The notes under the pieces: generated by a model
What the model was told of the DNA's origin: nothing
The model's input: only the letters and a program-made list of their open reading frames with translations
Database searches by the model: none
Translations under genes and position numbers: made by a program
Assembly: GCF_000342165.1 (NCBI RefSeq)
Contig: NZ_AMRV01000001.1
Location: 310,001-374,000, forward strand
Reading direction: 5' to 3'
From: Pacificimonas flava
GTDB lineage: Bacteria; Pseudomonadota; Alphaproteobacteria; Sphingomonadales; Sphingomonadaceae
DNA: 64,000 nt
Shown here: positions 47,673-57,189 of the stretch, piece by piece
Numbering within the stretch: position 1 is the stretch's first letter
Layout of the letters: the number at the start of each line of letters is the position of its first letter

Positions 47673-48974
47673 ATGACAAATGACACAAGGGCCGCCGCAG
47701 ATACGGTATCGCCGGCGCCGAATTACCGCAGCGCGCTGACGCTGCTCGCAACCCTGTTTTTCATGTGGGGCTTCATTACCGTCATCAACAACACGCTGCT
47801 GCCGCATCTGCGCAGCGTGTTCGACCTGACCTACACGCAGACGACGTTGATCGAATCTGTCTGGTTCATCGCCTATTTCGTGGCCTCCATTCCGTCTGCG
47901 AAGTTGATCGAGCGCATCGGCTACAAACGGTCGATGGTCACGGGTTTGACGATCATGGCGGTCGGCGCTCTCGGCATGATCCCGGCAGCCGAAATCCCGT
48001 CCTACTATGTGGTGCTGCTGGCGCTGTTCGTAATAGCCTCGGGGATCACGTTGCTCCAAGTCGCTGCGAACCCCTATGTGGCCGTGGTCGGGCCGCCGGA
48101 GACCTCACACTCCCGGCTCAACCTTGTGCAGGCGTTCAACTCGCTGGGCACAACGCTGGCGCCGCTGTTCGGCGGCTATCTCATCCTCGGTCGCTCGGTA
48201 TCCGGGACGACGCAGGACCCCTCGACATTGACGCAGGCGCAGCGCCTCGCGGACGCGCAGTCGGTGGAGCTGCCCTATCTGATCGTTGCCATCGTCCTCG
48301 TGCTGCTGGCGGGCGTGATCGCCTGGTACAAGCTGCCCGACATGAACGCCGCCAACCGGCGCGGCGCGGCGGAGGAACGCAGGAAGCACTCCCTCTGGTC
48401 GCACCGCAATCTGGTCTTCGGAATACCGGCGATTTTCATCTATTTGATCGCGGAGATCGGTGTCGCCAACCTCTTCATCAACTTCGTCTCATTACCCGAA
48501 ATCGGAGACCTGACGCACGAGCAGGCGTCGCGCTATCTCTTCATCCTGTGGGGCGGCATGATGGTGGGGCGCTTTGCCGGCAGCTTCATCATGCAGAAGA
48601 TTTCCGCCGAAACCACGCTTGCCGCGGCGAGTGTCGGCGCCTTTATCGTCATGCTGATCGCCAGCTTCGCGACGGGCCATCTCGCCATGTGGGCGCTCAT
48701 ATCCGTGGGGCTCTTTCATTCGATCATGTTTCCGACGATCTTTACGCTCGGCATACGTGGCCTCGGTCCCTTGACGGAGGAGGGATCCGGCCTTCTCGTC
48801 ATGGCCATCGCGGGCGGTGCGCTCGTCGTCGTACAGGGCTGGCTTGCCGACGCCTACGGCCTCCAGCTTTCCTTCCTGCTGACAGCCGCGTGCGAAATCT
48901 ACGTTCTCTTCTATGCACTCTGGGGTGCGAAGCCGACAAACGCCTTGAAGGAAAAGGTCGTAAAATCGGTCTAG
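47673..48974 (+). CDS. FucP/GluP-like MFS sugar transporter
   Basis: A 433-residue, 12-helix MFS carrier. The first helix block LATLFFMWGFITVINNTLLPHL is the signature of the fucose/glucose-galactose permease (FHS) family, and GLFHSIMFPTIFTLGIRGLG fits too. It imports hexoses or deoxy sugars such as L-fucose with protons. It lies 95 bases after AraD1 on the same strand. With RhaT and the ABC importer, three inner-membrane sugar carriers serve this region. Confidence 0.92.
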   Translation: MTNDTRAAADTVSPAPNYRSALTLLATLFFMWGFITVINNTLLPHLRSVFDLTYTQTTLIESVWFIAYFVASIPSAKLIERIGYKRSMVTGLTIMAVGALGMIPAAEIPSYYVVLLALFVIASGITLLQVAANPYVAVVGPPETSHSRLNLVQAFNSLGTTLAPLFGGYLILGRSVSGTTQDPSTLTQAQRLADAQSVELPYLIVAIVLVLLAGVIAWYKLPDMNAANRRGAAEERRKHSLWSHRNLVFGIPAIFIYLIAEIGVANLFINFVSLPEIGDLTHEQASRYLFILWGGMMVGRFAGSFIMQKISAETTLAAASVGAFIVMLIASFATGHLAMWALISVGLFHSIMFPTIFTLGIRGLGPLTEEGSGLLVMAIAGGALVVVQGWLADAYGLQLSFLLTAACEIYVLFYALWGAKPTNALKEKVVKSV

Positions 48975-48980
48975 GGAGAC

Positions 48981-49004
48981 GGGGGCGGCATCGTCGCCGC
49001 CCCC
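48981..49004. terminator. Bidirectional hairpin between the convergent MFS and GH106 genes
   Basis: A perfect 9-bp stem (GGGGGCGGC / GCCGCCCCC) with a 6-base loop starts seven bases after the MFS stop. A C-rich, not T-rich, tail follows. Confidence 0.65.
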
Positions 49005-49018
49005 CGCCCGGCCCCGCG

Positions 49019-52000
49019 TTAGCGGAGGGTCCGCTCCTCCGCCACCAGCAGCCGAACCGGGCCCAGCAGGCCGGAATCCAGCAGCGGCTCATCCTTTGGG
49101 AAGAACTTCCACGGCGTGAACGTCACGCGCTCCCCCTCCGGGTTCGGCTCACCGGCAAGATACCATTCCGGCAACTCTGTAATCTTCTGCGCCATCAGAA
49201 CGGTCTTGCTGCCGTCTTCCGCAAAGCGTTCGCCGATCGGCCATTCGCCCTCGATATACTTATCGTCCAGCGGGTCAGGAACCTGCGCATCGCCGATCAT
49301 GCGGTTCGGCCAAAGGCTCGTCACCGCGATGGACACACTGTTTTTTCCGGGCTTCGCGACGTCGGTTATATCGACGCGGTACGGTTCCTTCCAAACTTGA
49401 CCCAGGTCAGTGCCGTTCACCGTGACATTCGCCAGAACCTCTACGCGGCCGAGATCGAGATAGATGCGCCGTCCGTCCCGTAGCATCTCCGCAGAAACGT
49501 CGATCTGGCGCTCATATGTCGCCGTGCCAGCGAAATATCGGACGCCGGGGTCGGGATGCTCGCTGAGAGAGGCGAGGGCAGGGAGGGTGATCGACGGCGG
49601 CGCGCCGCGCCCCTCCTGGAACGACACCCTCCATGGCCCGGGAACGGTCACCGGCTCCGGCACATCAGCGGAAAAGCTCTGTCCGGTGCTGAGGCTGTAG
49701 TCGCCCGGTTCCCAGACAAGCGCACGGATGCCGCCGCCATCGGCGACCGTCAGTTCGGCGGGAACCGGACTGATTAGCGGGGCCGGCGGACCCGCGGCGG
49801 CGAGCGCCGCCACCTCTTCGCCCGATAGCGCCCGCGCATCGGTGCGGAGCGGCGTGTTGTTCCCCTCGAAGAAATAGGTGATGCCAGCCCAAGAGGGGGC
49901 ATCGCTGCCACCGGCGAACACCTTGCGGCTGCTCTTCCTGCCGGTCTTTGCAAGTTTGCCGTCGATATAGAGGGAGGGGGTGCCGCCGCGGTAGACGAGG
50001 GCGAAGTGTGTCCAACCCGCAATCGGCTCATGCGAGACGAGCACTGCGGGAACGCTGTCCGGAGATTCTCGCTCGATGACGAACGCGCCGTTCCGGCCGA
50101 CTGCCAGCCCGGCAACGGCCGTTCCCTCGCCGTGCATGTCGGCGCCCGATCGGGCCGGGATCGGGTAATTCTTGCCGGTCTCGTTGATCCGCCCGTCTGC
50201 CGTCTCGTCCGGCATCAGGCGCAGGTTGATATCGGGCTTGGCCCATAGCGAGAGGGTGAAATTGTCGGAAGGCGACTGGACGGACGGGGCGGCCGTTGCG
50301 TCTGCGCTCAGGAAGCGCTCTCCCTCTTGCGCGGCCCAGGCAATGCCTGTGGTTGCAGGTTTACGAAACATGACGAAGGTCGAGCCCGCCGGAGACATGG
50401 GAAAGCTGACCCGCGTCCGGTTCGTTCCGATATCGTAGATGGCCGGCTGCGTCGTCTCTCCGGTCTCCGGATTCCAAAGCTCCGGGGTCTTGCCGGCCAC
50501 GCGAAAGTCACAGGTGACGGTTTCTGCCCGCCGCTGGCGGTTGGCGACGAAATAGGCGTCGCCGTCCTCCAGCTTGCGGTGGTGCCAGATCGCCTTGCCG
50601 TCGGGCGACGCGGTCTCGCAGATGCCATCAGGGGACGCTCCGATTTCCGAAAGAACGTCGCCAACCTCCCCATCGGCATAGACCCGCCCCTGTCCGACGT
50701 TGCGAGGCGCCGCGCCGGCGGATCCCCACACCGCGTCCACAGCCTCACGAAACTCGGCATCCGCCTCCGTGCCGCCACGCAGGGTCGGGCTATGCTGCGG
50801 CCTCGGGCCCAGAAGGACCATGCCTTGCTCCACCATTTCGCGCAGGCGCGCGGCAAGGCGCGGCGTCATCGACTCCAGCCGGTCCGGCAGGACCAGCAGC
50901 CGGTAAGAGGCCCCATTCGGCAGCATGATGCGGCCATTCTCGACACGCGCGCGGTCGATCAGGACTTCCGCATTGACGAGATCGTAATTGTACCCCCGCG
51001 GCATTTGCGGCTCGAAATAGCGCCCGATCAGCGGGTTCGTGTCGGGGGAGACGTCCGGGCGCACATATTCCGCCTGGTTGGGGCTATCCTCGCCTACGAA
51101 GTAAAGCACGTCGGCGACATATTTCCCCTGCTGTAGCAGATACTGGCTGCGGGTCAGCGTATCCAGCCACGGCTGCGCCTCGTCGAACCACGTGTTCGTC
51201 CGGTCGAAGTTGAAGCCCCAAGGCCCCATGGTCATGCCCGGAATGGCGTTGGGGTTGGGCTGGTGCGCGTAGCGGTGAAAATATAGCTGATTGACGCCCT
51301 GCACATACATCAGGTCGCCCAATGCCTTCAGCGCGTAAGGATAGTCGGACCAGCGGCTCGTCTCCGCCTCGCCAGTGAAGGCCTCCGCAGTAACGAGCGG
51401 TTTGCCGTAGACATGGGCGGCTGAGGTCACCAGCTTGACGCTGCGATTGTCGGTCCAGGGCGTGCGCGTCCAATATTCCGTCATTGGGATCTGCACGCGG
51501 CCGGCGACCTGCAATTCGTCGAAGGGGCCGGGGCCGTAGGCCTCTACCATGAACTTCAGCCCCGCCGCGTTCGCTCGGCGTTCCATCTGGCCATAATAAT
51601 TGTCTGCCATCAGGTCGGCGAGCGTCTGGCGGAAATCGAACAGGAATCGATTGGACCGGTCGAGATCGCCCACGATACGTCCGGTAAGGGCGGGCAGCCA
51701 GCGCGTAATCTCATATCCGTTCCGGCGCTCGAAATCGGCGGGCATGGTCGCGGTCCAGTTCTGCAGACCGGCCTCATAACTGTCGATTTCCAGCGTATCG
51801 AATACGCTTCCAACGAGCGGCCCCGCCGCCTCGACGACGCGCGCCACGCTCTCATCGAACTGATAGTCGACAGCCTCGCGGCTCAGCTTGTCGACCTCCA
51901 GTCCCCGACCGGAATCGGAGGCTGCGACGTTGACCTTTCCGGTCGTCGTATGTCCGAACCGCAGGATGGTCCAGCGCCCCTTCGGCGCGCGCCAGTCCAG

Positions 52001-53107
52001 GCGGCCATCGGCATCGACTTTGCCCGAAATATCGAGGACGGAGGCCGGGTCGATGGCGTAGCGTGCGAGCAGGTCGCTCGGACGATCTTCGCCGGCACGG
52101 TTCATTGCGAAATCCGCCTCCGACTTGATGTCCCACTCGGAAATGCGGGGGGTCTTGTAGAAAAGCGCCTCGGCAAGCCTCACGGATCGCTCGGGCGTGA
52201 TCCGAAAATAACGGGCGCGCACTTCCTCGAAGTTCGCACTACCGGGACTTTCTATGCCGCGTTCAACGCCGACCGGCACGGTCGCGACGGATCGCCAGGT
52301 CTGGCCGTCACTCGATGCCTCTATTGTCGCCGAGAATCCGGGCGCCTCCTTTTCTGCGTAGAGGGTAACCGCCCGAGCCGCGAACGGTCCTTTCATCTCT
52401 ATAGTCAGAGGAGCCTCGGGGCCGGTCTCCAAATTCGAATGCAGGTCCCGGTCGAACATCGTTGCCGGCGACATAGCTTTCCCACCGACCGTCATGCTCG
52501 CGACCGCATTCCGATACGCGCTCTCATCGCCGTCGGAGGCGGGGAAGGCGAGGATGGCGGCGTCGCGGTAGTAATCGCGCTTCGCATAGGGACGAGCCAG
52601 CGTCTGGCGAACCCGCCTGCCGCCCTCCACCGTCGTCTCGTTCCAGACGATTTGCTGCATGGACAGTTCAGGCGTGATCCAGGGACCGCCGCTGGACGAC
52701 CAGCCCGGAGCGTTCTGCATGCCCATATCGAGGTCGAGCTCGCCTGCCCGCTTCATCATGTGCGTCATCAGGTCGAGCCATTCGGGCGAGAGATAATCCA
52801 CCGGCCCCTTCGGAATGTCGTCGCTGCCGTCGAAGACGAGAAAACCGCCGAGCCCGGCATCGCGCATGGCTTGCAGATCGGTGTCGATCCCGGCCTTTGT
52901 GACGTTGCCGTTCATCCAGAAATAAAGGGTGTTCGGACGGACATCCCGTTCCGGTGTCCGGAAGCCGTCTTCCGTTAACGTCTGCGGTACGCTGACCTGC
53001 GGAATGTCGGCTTGCGCCCCGGCTGGCCCTGCGAGCAGCGCGCCGAAGGCGACGCCGCAGGCGAGCCGCGCCATTCGCGCGCCCGTTCGTTTCGTGTCCG
53101 TGGTCAT
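49019..53107 (-). CDS. Secreted alpha-L-rhamnosidase, GH106
   Basis: A 1362-residue enzyme with a signal peptide (MARLACGVAFGALLAGPAGAQA). The N-terminal region (RPNTLYFWMNGNVTKAGIDTDL, AGLGGFLVFDGSDDIPKG, NAPGWSSSGGPWITPE) is typical of GH106, the family founded on a Sphingomonas rhamnosidase. Residues about 960-1120 contain a LamG-like sandwich (FTLSLWAKPDINL, GWTHFALVYRGGTPSLYIDG), and the C-terminus has a galactose-binding jelly roll (NVTVNGTDLGQVWKEPYRVD). It releases L-rhamnose in the periplasm. The ATG at 53107 follows GGAGG. It lies 34 bases after a co-directional CoA-transferase gene. Confidence 0.92.
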   Translation of the reverse strand: MTTDTKRTGARMARLACGVAFGALLAGPAGAQADIPQVSVPQTLTEDGFRTPERDVRPNTLYFWMNGNVTKAGIDTDLQAMRDAGLGGFLVFDGSDDIPKGPVDYLSPEWLDLMTHMMKRAGELDLDMGMQNAPGWSSSGGPWITPELSMQQIVWNETTVEGGRRVRQTLARPYAKRDYYRDAAILAFPASDGDESAYRNAVASMTVGGKAMSPATMFDRDLHSNLETGPEAPLTIEMKGPFAARAVTLYAEKEAPGFSATIEASSDGQTWRSVATVPVGVERGIESPGSANFEEVRARYFRITPERSVRLAEALFYKTPRISEWDIKSEADFAMNRAGEDRPSDLLARYAIDPASVLDISGKVDADGRLDWRAPKGRWTILRFGHTTTGKVNVAASDSGRGLEVDKLSREAVDYQFDESVARVVEAAGPLVGSVFDTLEIDSYEAGLQNWTATMPADFERRNGYEITRWLPALTGRIVGDLDRSNRFLFDFRQTLADLMADNYYGQMERRANAAGLKFMVEAYGPGPFDELQVAGRVQIPMTEYWTRTPWTDNRSVKLVTSAAHVYGKPLVTAEAFTGEAETSRWSDYPYALKALGDLMYVQGVNQLYFHRYAHQPNPNAIPGMTMGPWGFNFDRTNTWFDEAQPWLDTLTRSQYLLQQGKYVADVLYFVGEDSPNQAEYVRPDVSPDTNPLIGRYFEPQMPRGYNYDLVNAEVLIDRARVENGRIMLPNGASYRLLVLPDRLESMTPRLAARLREMVEQGMVLLGPRPQHSPTLRGGTEADAEFREAVDAVWGSAGAAPRNVGQGRVYADGEVGDVLSEIGASPDGICETASPDGKAIWHHRKLEDGDAYFVANRQRRAETVTCDFRVAGKTPELWNPETGETTQPAIYDIGTNRTRVSFPMSPAGSTFVMFRKPATTGIAWAAQEGERFLSADATAAPSVQSPSDNFTLSLWAKPDINLRLMPDETADGRINETGKNYPIPARSGADMHGEGTAVAGLAVGRNGAFVIERESPDSVPAVLVSHEPIAGWTHFALVYRGGTPSLYIDGKLAKTGRKSSRKVFAGGSDAPSWAGITYFFEGNNTPLRTDARALSGEEVAALAAAGPPAPLISPVPAELTVADGGGIRALVWEPGDYSLSTGQSFSADVPEPVTVPGPWRVSFQEGRGAPPSITLPALASLSEHPDPGVRYFAGTATYERQIDVSAEMLRDGRRIYLDLGRVEVLANVTVNGTDLGQVWKEPYRVDITDVAKPGKNSVSIAVTSLWPNRMIGDAQVPDPLDDKYIEGEWPIGERFAEDGSKTVLMAQKITELPEWYLAGEPNPEGERVTFTPWKFFPKDEPLLDSGLLGPVRLLVAEERTLR

Positions 53108-53141
53108 GTCGGTCCTCCCCAATCTTTCGTCTTCTCGTGTT

Positions 53142-54296
53142 CTAAAGTGAAAATTCAGCGCGGATGATGTCCGTATGTTCGCCGATCTGCGGAGCGCCGC
53201 GAGAACTTGCGGCACGCTCACCGTCGAGCCGCCAAGGGGCACGGGTCGTGGTCAACCCCTCGGCACCGCCCTCCACCCGCTGCAGCATGGCGAGGCGGCG
53301 AAAGGCCTCGTTCTGAAGCAAGGCGGGCCAGTCGAGGACGGGCGCGCACCAGACATCCTCGGCACGAAGCTGCTCCAGCCAATGCTCCGTCGTCTCCTCC
53401 GCCAGCCGATCCCCGATCATCCGCTTCAGCCGGTCGCGCCGCCGAAAGCCGTGGCTGTCCCCAGCTTCGTCCGCGAGGGGCAGATCGAGAAGCGGACCGA
53501 GCCGGGGGAGCGGCGTCATGGCGAGTGCCAGCCAGCCATTTGCCGTCCGGTACACGCCGTAGGGGGCGCTGAGATAGGCATGGGCGTTTCGTTTCGCGGC
53601 GCGCTGCGGCGGCCGTCCGCCATCGTTCAGATGCGTCGTGAGAACCTCGAACTGGAAATCGGTTATGGCTTCCAGAAGGCTTGTCTCGACATGGCCGCCG
53701 CGCGCCGTACGGCCGCGCCTGACCAAGGCAGCAAGAAGACCCTCCACAAGGATGTGTCCTGCCAGCATGTCCGCGATGGAGAGGCCGACGGGGACCGGAC
53801 CGTCCGCCGCGTCGCCGTTCAGCCACATGACGCCGGAAAGGGCCTGGGCCAGAAGATCCTGCCCCGGCAAATCTGCCCAGGGCCCGTCCTCTCCATAGCC
53901 GGAGATCGTGCCCACGATCAGTTCCGGATAGAGATCGCAGAGAGCTTGCGGTCCGAGACCGAGGCGCGGGGCGACGCCGGGACGGAAATTCTGGATGACG
54001 ATGTCCGCATGTCCGATCAGCCGCTTTACGCGGGCAAGATCCTGTGGATCCTTCAAATCCGCCGCCAGGCTTTCCTTGTTGCGGTTGATGGCGTGGAACA
54101 GGGTGGAATCGCCGGCAATCTCGGTGTCGCTGAGATAGAGGGAGCGGCAGATGTCGCCGCTGCCCGGCCGCTCCACCTTGATGACACGCGCGCCCATGTC
54201 GGCCAGGCGCAGCGCGGCGGACGGTCCCGACAGGAACTGGGCCATGTCGATGACGAGGAGGCCGGCGAGCGGCGCGTCGGGGGTTGCTGTCGTCAC
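53142..54296 (-). CDS. Class III (CaiB/BaiF, Frc) CoA-transferase, paralogue 1
   Basis: A 384-residue family III CoA-transferase. The N-terminal QFLSGPSAALRLADMGARVI, NRNKESLAADLK and NFRPGVAPRLGLG motifs are typical; the catalytic aspartate is D147 in LPGQDLLAQALSG. Such enzymes move CoA between carboxylic acids in the cytoplasm. It strongly resembles the paralogue at 55526. The GTG start overlaps the stop of the binding-protein gene at 54293 (GTGA). GH106 follows on the same strand. The acid substrate is unknown; a sugar-derived acid is inferred from context. Confidence 0.9.
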   Translation of the reverse strand: MTTATPDAPLAGLLVIDMAQFLSGPSAALRLADMGARVIKVERPGSGDICRSLYLSDTEIAGDSTLFHAINRNKESLAADLKDPQDLARVKRLIGHADIVIQNFRPGVAPRLGLGPQALCDLYPELIVGTISGYGEDGPWADLPGQDLLAQALSGVMWLNGDAADGPVPVGLSIADMLAGHILVEGLLAALVRRGRTARGGHVETSLLEAITDFQFEVLTTHLNDGGRPPQRAAKRNAHAYLSAPYGVYRTANGWLALAMTPLPRLGPLLDLPLADEAGDSHGFRRRDRLKRMIGDRLAEETTEHWLEQLRAEDVWCAPVLDWPALLQNEAFRRLAMLQRVEGGAEGLTTTRAPWRLDGERAASSRGAPQIGEHTDIIRAEFSL

Positions 54297-55408
54297 CGGC
54301 TTTCCCGGTAGCGGGCGTTCAGTGTCTCGACGATCGCACCGGCCGCATCCCCGCGCTTCAGCGCTTCATTCAGCAGTTCCGAAGCCTCCTGCTGGAATGC
54401 CATGTAGCCGGCGTGGCGGGGACGGAGCCAGGACGTATCAAGCGTCCTGCGCGTGGCGCGATAGAAATCTAGAACGGGGGTGTTCACCCCGTCTGCCTCC
54501 CACGCTTCGGCGTGCGCCGGTTGACCGCCATTTTCGGAGAAAAGGTCGCGTTGCACCTCGCCGCTCGCGACCCATTTCGCAAAGGCGAGCGCGGCCTGCG
54601 GATCGTCGCTGTACGCGGATACAGCGATACCGGTACCGCCGAGGGCCGACCCGCGCGGTCCGGCCTCGTCGAGGGCGGGAATGTCGGCAAAGGCGATGCG
54701 GGTATCGCGAAACCCCTCCACGGCGTAGCTGACATAGCCGTAGATTAACGGCGCGGCAGCGATCGCGCTGTCGGGCTGCGCCATCAGTTCCAGTACGGCG
54801 ATAGGATCCATGTCATACATGGAGTCCGCGGTCGAAGCGGCCAAGGCGGCCAGCAATTCGACAGCCGCCTCCGCACCCACGGGAAACAGCTCCCTGCGCC
54901 CCGTGTCGAGCTTCAGCCCCAACAGGCCGCACAGGGTGAACAAACTCATCAGCGAATGAGGAGGGCGCAGCGGAAGCGCCAATCGGCCCGATTGCGCAAG
55001 CTCTTGCACGCCATTCCAGCTCTTGAGGGGGGCTGGCAGACGCCCCGGCACCCACGCCTGCACCTGAGCCGCCGCATCGATCGGCAGCGCCCATTGCCGA
55101 CCGTTCCACCAGTAGCTCTCGAAAGAGCCGCCGACGGAACCGGCTGCAATATCGCCCAAGGCGCCCTCGATCGGCGTCAGGCAGCCCGCGTCCGCGATTT
55201 CACCGACATGGGGGTGGTCGATGACGATCAGGTCGTACCGCCGCGCCAGATCCTCGACGGGGTATGCCTCGAAGTCCTGCAGGGACCGCCGGTCCCATTC
55301 AATCCTCGTACCTGTATTCCGGCGCCACAGGTCCGCCGCCGCCTCCAGCGGTTCATACCCGCGCGGATGATTCCACGTCATGCCTCGCAGCGTCGCCCCT
55401 TGCGCCAT
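54293..55408 (-). CDS. Substrate-binding-protein-like protein without signal peptide, 1
   Basis: A 371-residue protein with the bilobal family 1 (MalE/UgpB-like) solute-binding fold. Lobes can be recognised in YDLIVIDHPHVGEIADAG, NGRQWALPIDAAAQVQAW and ALAFAKWVASGEVQRDLF. The start (MAQGATLRGMTWNHPRGY) runs straight into the first strand with no signal peptide, lipobox or Tat motif. The ATG at 55408 has AGGA at good spacing, and longer frames lack a hydrophobic segment. It is therefore probably cytoplasmic. It is translationally coupled to the CoA-transferase. Function unknown; no ABC permease partner of this (CUT1) type is present. Confidence 0.8.
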   Translation of the reverse strand: MAQGATLRGMTWNHPRGYEPLEAAADLWRRNTGTRIEWDRRSLQDFEAYPVEDLARRYDLIVIDHPHVGEIADAGCLTPIEGALGDIAAGSVGGSFESYWWNGRQWALPIDAAAQVQAWVPGRLPAPLKSWNGVQELAQSGRLALPLRPPHSLMSLFTLCGLLGLKLDTGRRELFPVGAEAAVELLAALAASTADSMYDMDPIAVLELMAQPDSAIAAAPLIYGYVSYAVEGFRDTRIAFADIPALDEAGPRGSALGGTGIAVSAYSDDPQAALAFAKWVASGEVQRDLFSENGGQPAHAEAWEADGVNTPVLDFYRATRRTLDTSWLRPRHAGYMAFQQEASELLNEALKRGDAAGAIVETLNARYRESR

Positions 55409-55490
55409 CGTCTCGAATCCTCCCGTTTGCGGCCGCCGTAAAAGCTGTTGACTCGGTGTAACCGCCCTCATACCGTTTGTGAAGAAACAT

Positions 55491-55504
55491 CATATAAGAT
55501 TACT
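55491..55504 (-). promoter_or_regulatory. AT-rich operator-like motif between the divergent binding-protein and CoA-transferase genes
   Basis: On the minus strand it reads AGTAATCTTATATG, matching the copies at 29085 and 46565. It sits directly before the putative ribosome-binding site of the plus-strand CoA-transferase and about 85 bases before the minus-strand binding protein, so one bound regulator could control both operons. Confidence 0.5.
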
Positions 55505-55525
55505 AATTGGGGAGTGCATCGAGCG

Positions 55526-56740
55526 GTGCCACAGGGAACTGAGCGGGGCGGGATCGCGGCAGCCGGCGAGGAGGGCTTGGCTGACGACGCGGTGCAGCGT
55601 CCGCTGACCGGCATCACCGTTCTCGATTTCAGCCAGTTCCTGGCCGGTCCTTCCTGCGCCCTCCGCCTCTCGGATCTCGGCGCACGGGTCATCAAGGTCG
55701 AGCGCCCCGATGGGGGTGACGCCAGCCGCAGCCTCTATCTGGCGGACCTCGCCTTCGATCGCGACAGCGCCCTGTTTCATGCGATCAACCGAGGCAAAGA
55801 GAGCTACACCGCAGATCTGAAGGACGCTCGCGATATCGCCGCGGTGAAGGCCCTGATCCGGAATGCGGATGTTCTCATCCACAATTTCCGGCCCGGCATC
55901 ATGGAACGGCTGGGCCTCGGCTGGGCCGATGTCAGGCACCTGAACCCACGGCTCATCTATGCCGGCGTCAGCGGCTACGGTCACGCCGGACCCTGGAAGG
56001 ACCGGCCGGGTCAGGATCTTCTCGTGCAGTCGCTTTCGGGGATTGCCTGGCTATCGGGCGATCGGGACGGTCCCCCGGTTCCGGCGGGGCTGTCGATCAC
56101 CGACATGATGGCGGGCGCGCACCTGTGTCAGGGCATACTCGCGCTGCTGGTGCGGCGCGGGGTGACGGGGAAGGGCGGCCGCGCCGATGTCAGCCTGCTC
56201 GAAACCGCCATCGATCTTCAATTCGAACATCTGTCGGTTCACCTCAATCGCGCGGAACCCATGCCCGAACGCAGCGGCATCTCGAACGCCAATGTTTATC
56301 TCGCCGCGCCCTACGGAATTTACGAAACGGCCGACGGATACATCGCGCTCGCCATGGCGCCGGTCGACCGGCTTGGCGAGCTGCTTGAGGTGCCGGAACT
56401 GGCGGCATTCCGGCCGGACCGATGGTTCGAGGAGCGTGACGAGATCAAGCGGCTGATCCGGGACCGCCTGATCCAGCGCGGCACGAGCGCCTGGCTCGAA
56501 CTGCTGGAGCCGGCCGGCATCTGGACCGCCCCGGTCCTCGACTGGCCAGCCCTGCGCGCTGAACCCGCATTCACGGCGCTGCAGCCTATCCAGTCGGTGC
56601 GATCCCCCGACGGCGAGACGCTGAACCTGACGCGCTGCCCGATCCGCATCGACGGAGAAATATTGAGCACGGGCCGCCCGGCGCCGCGTCTCGGAGCGCA
56701 TCGCCAATCGATCGACCGGGAACAGGAGTGCGCCACGTGA
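55526..56740 (+). CDS. Class III (CaiB/BaiF, Frc) CoA-transferase, paralogue 2
   Basis: A protein of about 404 residues (388 if the TTG at 55577 is the start). Blocks [41 protein letters not shown] and [13 protein letters not shown] are aligned almost residue for residue with paralogue 1, and the catalytic aspartate is in [13 protein letters not shown]. The GTG at 55526 is chosen because GGGGAG lies 11 bases upstream, but length comparison favours a later start. The stop overlaps the MaoC-like start (GTGA). It opens a long plus-strand operon. Confidence 0.88.
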   Translation: MPQGTERGGIAAAGEEGLADDAVQRPLTGITVLDFSQFLAGPSCALRLSDLGARVIKVERPDGGDASRSLYLADLAFDRDSALFHAINRGKESYTADLKDARDIAAVKALIRNADVLIHNFRPGIMERLGLGWADVRHLNPRLIYAGVSGYGHAGPWKDRPGQDLLVQSLSGIAWLSGDRDGPPVPAGLSITDMMAGAHLCQGILALLVRRGVTGKGGRADVSLLETAIDLQFEHLSVHLNRAEPMPERSGISNANVYLAAPYGIYETADGYIALAMAPVDRLGELLEVPELAAFRPDRWFEERDEIKRLIRDRLIQRGTSAWLELLEPAGIWTAPVLDWPALRAEPAFTALQPIQSVRSPDGETLNLTRCPIRIDGEILSTGRPAPRLGAHRQSIDREQECAT

Positions 56741-57186
56741 TCGCCGAACAGTTTTTCGAGGAATATGAAATCGGGTCCAGTCGGGAGAGCTTCGGCCGCA
56801 CCATCACGGAAACGGACTTCGTCGTCCACGCCGGACACACGGGCGATTATTTCCCCCACCATGTCGATGCCGAATGGTGTGCAGGGCAGGAGATCGGCCA
56901 GCGCATCGCACACGGCACCCTGATCTTCTCTGTGGGCATCGGCCTGACGGCAACGACGATCAACCCGCGCGCCATGTCCTACGGCTATGACCGCATGCGC
57001 TTTATCCGCCCGGTCCATATTGGCGACACGATCAGGACCGTGACGACCATCAGCGAGAAGCGCGATCATCCAAAGCGCACGGGACACGGTGTCGTCGTCG
57101 AGAAGGTCGATATTCAGAACCAGCGCGGCGAAACCGTGCTTGCCTGCGACCATCTTTATCTCGTCGAACGCCGAGAGGCGCTCTGA
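56737..57186 (+). CDS. MaoC-like (hot-dog fold) acyl dehydratase/hydratase
   Basis: A 149-residue single hot-dog protein. The catalytic pair typical of R-hydratases is visible in [17 protein letters not shown] and the [17 protein letters not shown] segment (Asp and His in the hydratase-2 motif). It adds or removes water on an enoyl-type CoA ester. It is coupled to the CoA-transferase by a 4-base overlap, so the pair could make a CoA ester and dehydrate it, as in itaconate/mesaconate-type pathways. The GTG at 56737 has AGGAG eight bases upstream. Confidence 0.88.
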   Translation: MIAEQFFEEYEIGSSRESFGRTITETDFVVHAGHTGDYFPHHVDAEWCAGQEIGQRIAHGTLIFSVGIGLTATTINPRAMSYGYDRMRFIRPVHIGDTIRTVTTISEKRDHPKRTGHGVVVEKVDIQNQRGETVLACDHLYLVERREAL

Positions 57187-57189
57187 CCC

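Noticed and set aside
47765-49483. Long plus-strand frame overlapping the MFS gene and GH106
   Set aside because: It is a shifted reading of the transporter gene and antisense to GH106, with an Arg/Gly-rich composition.
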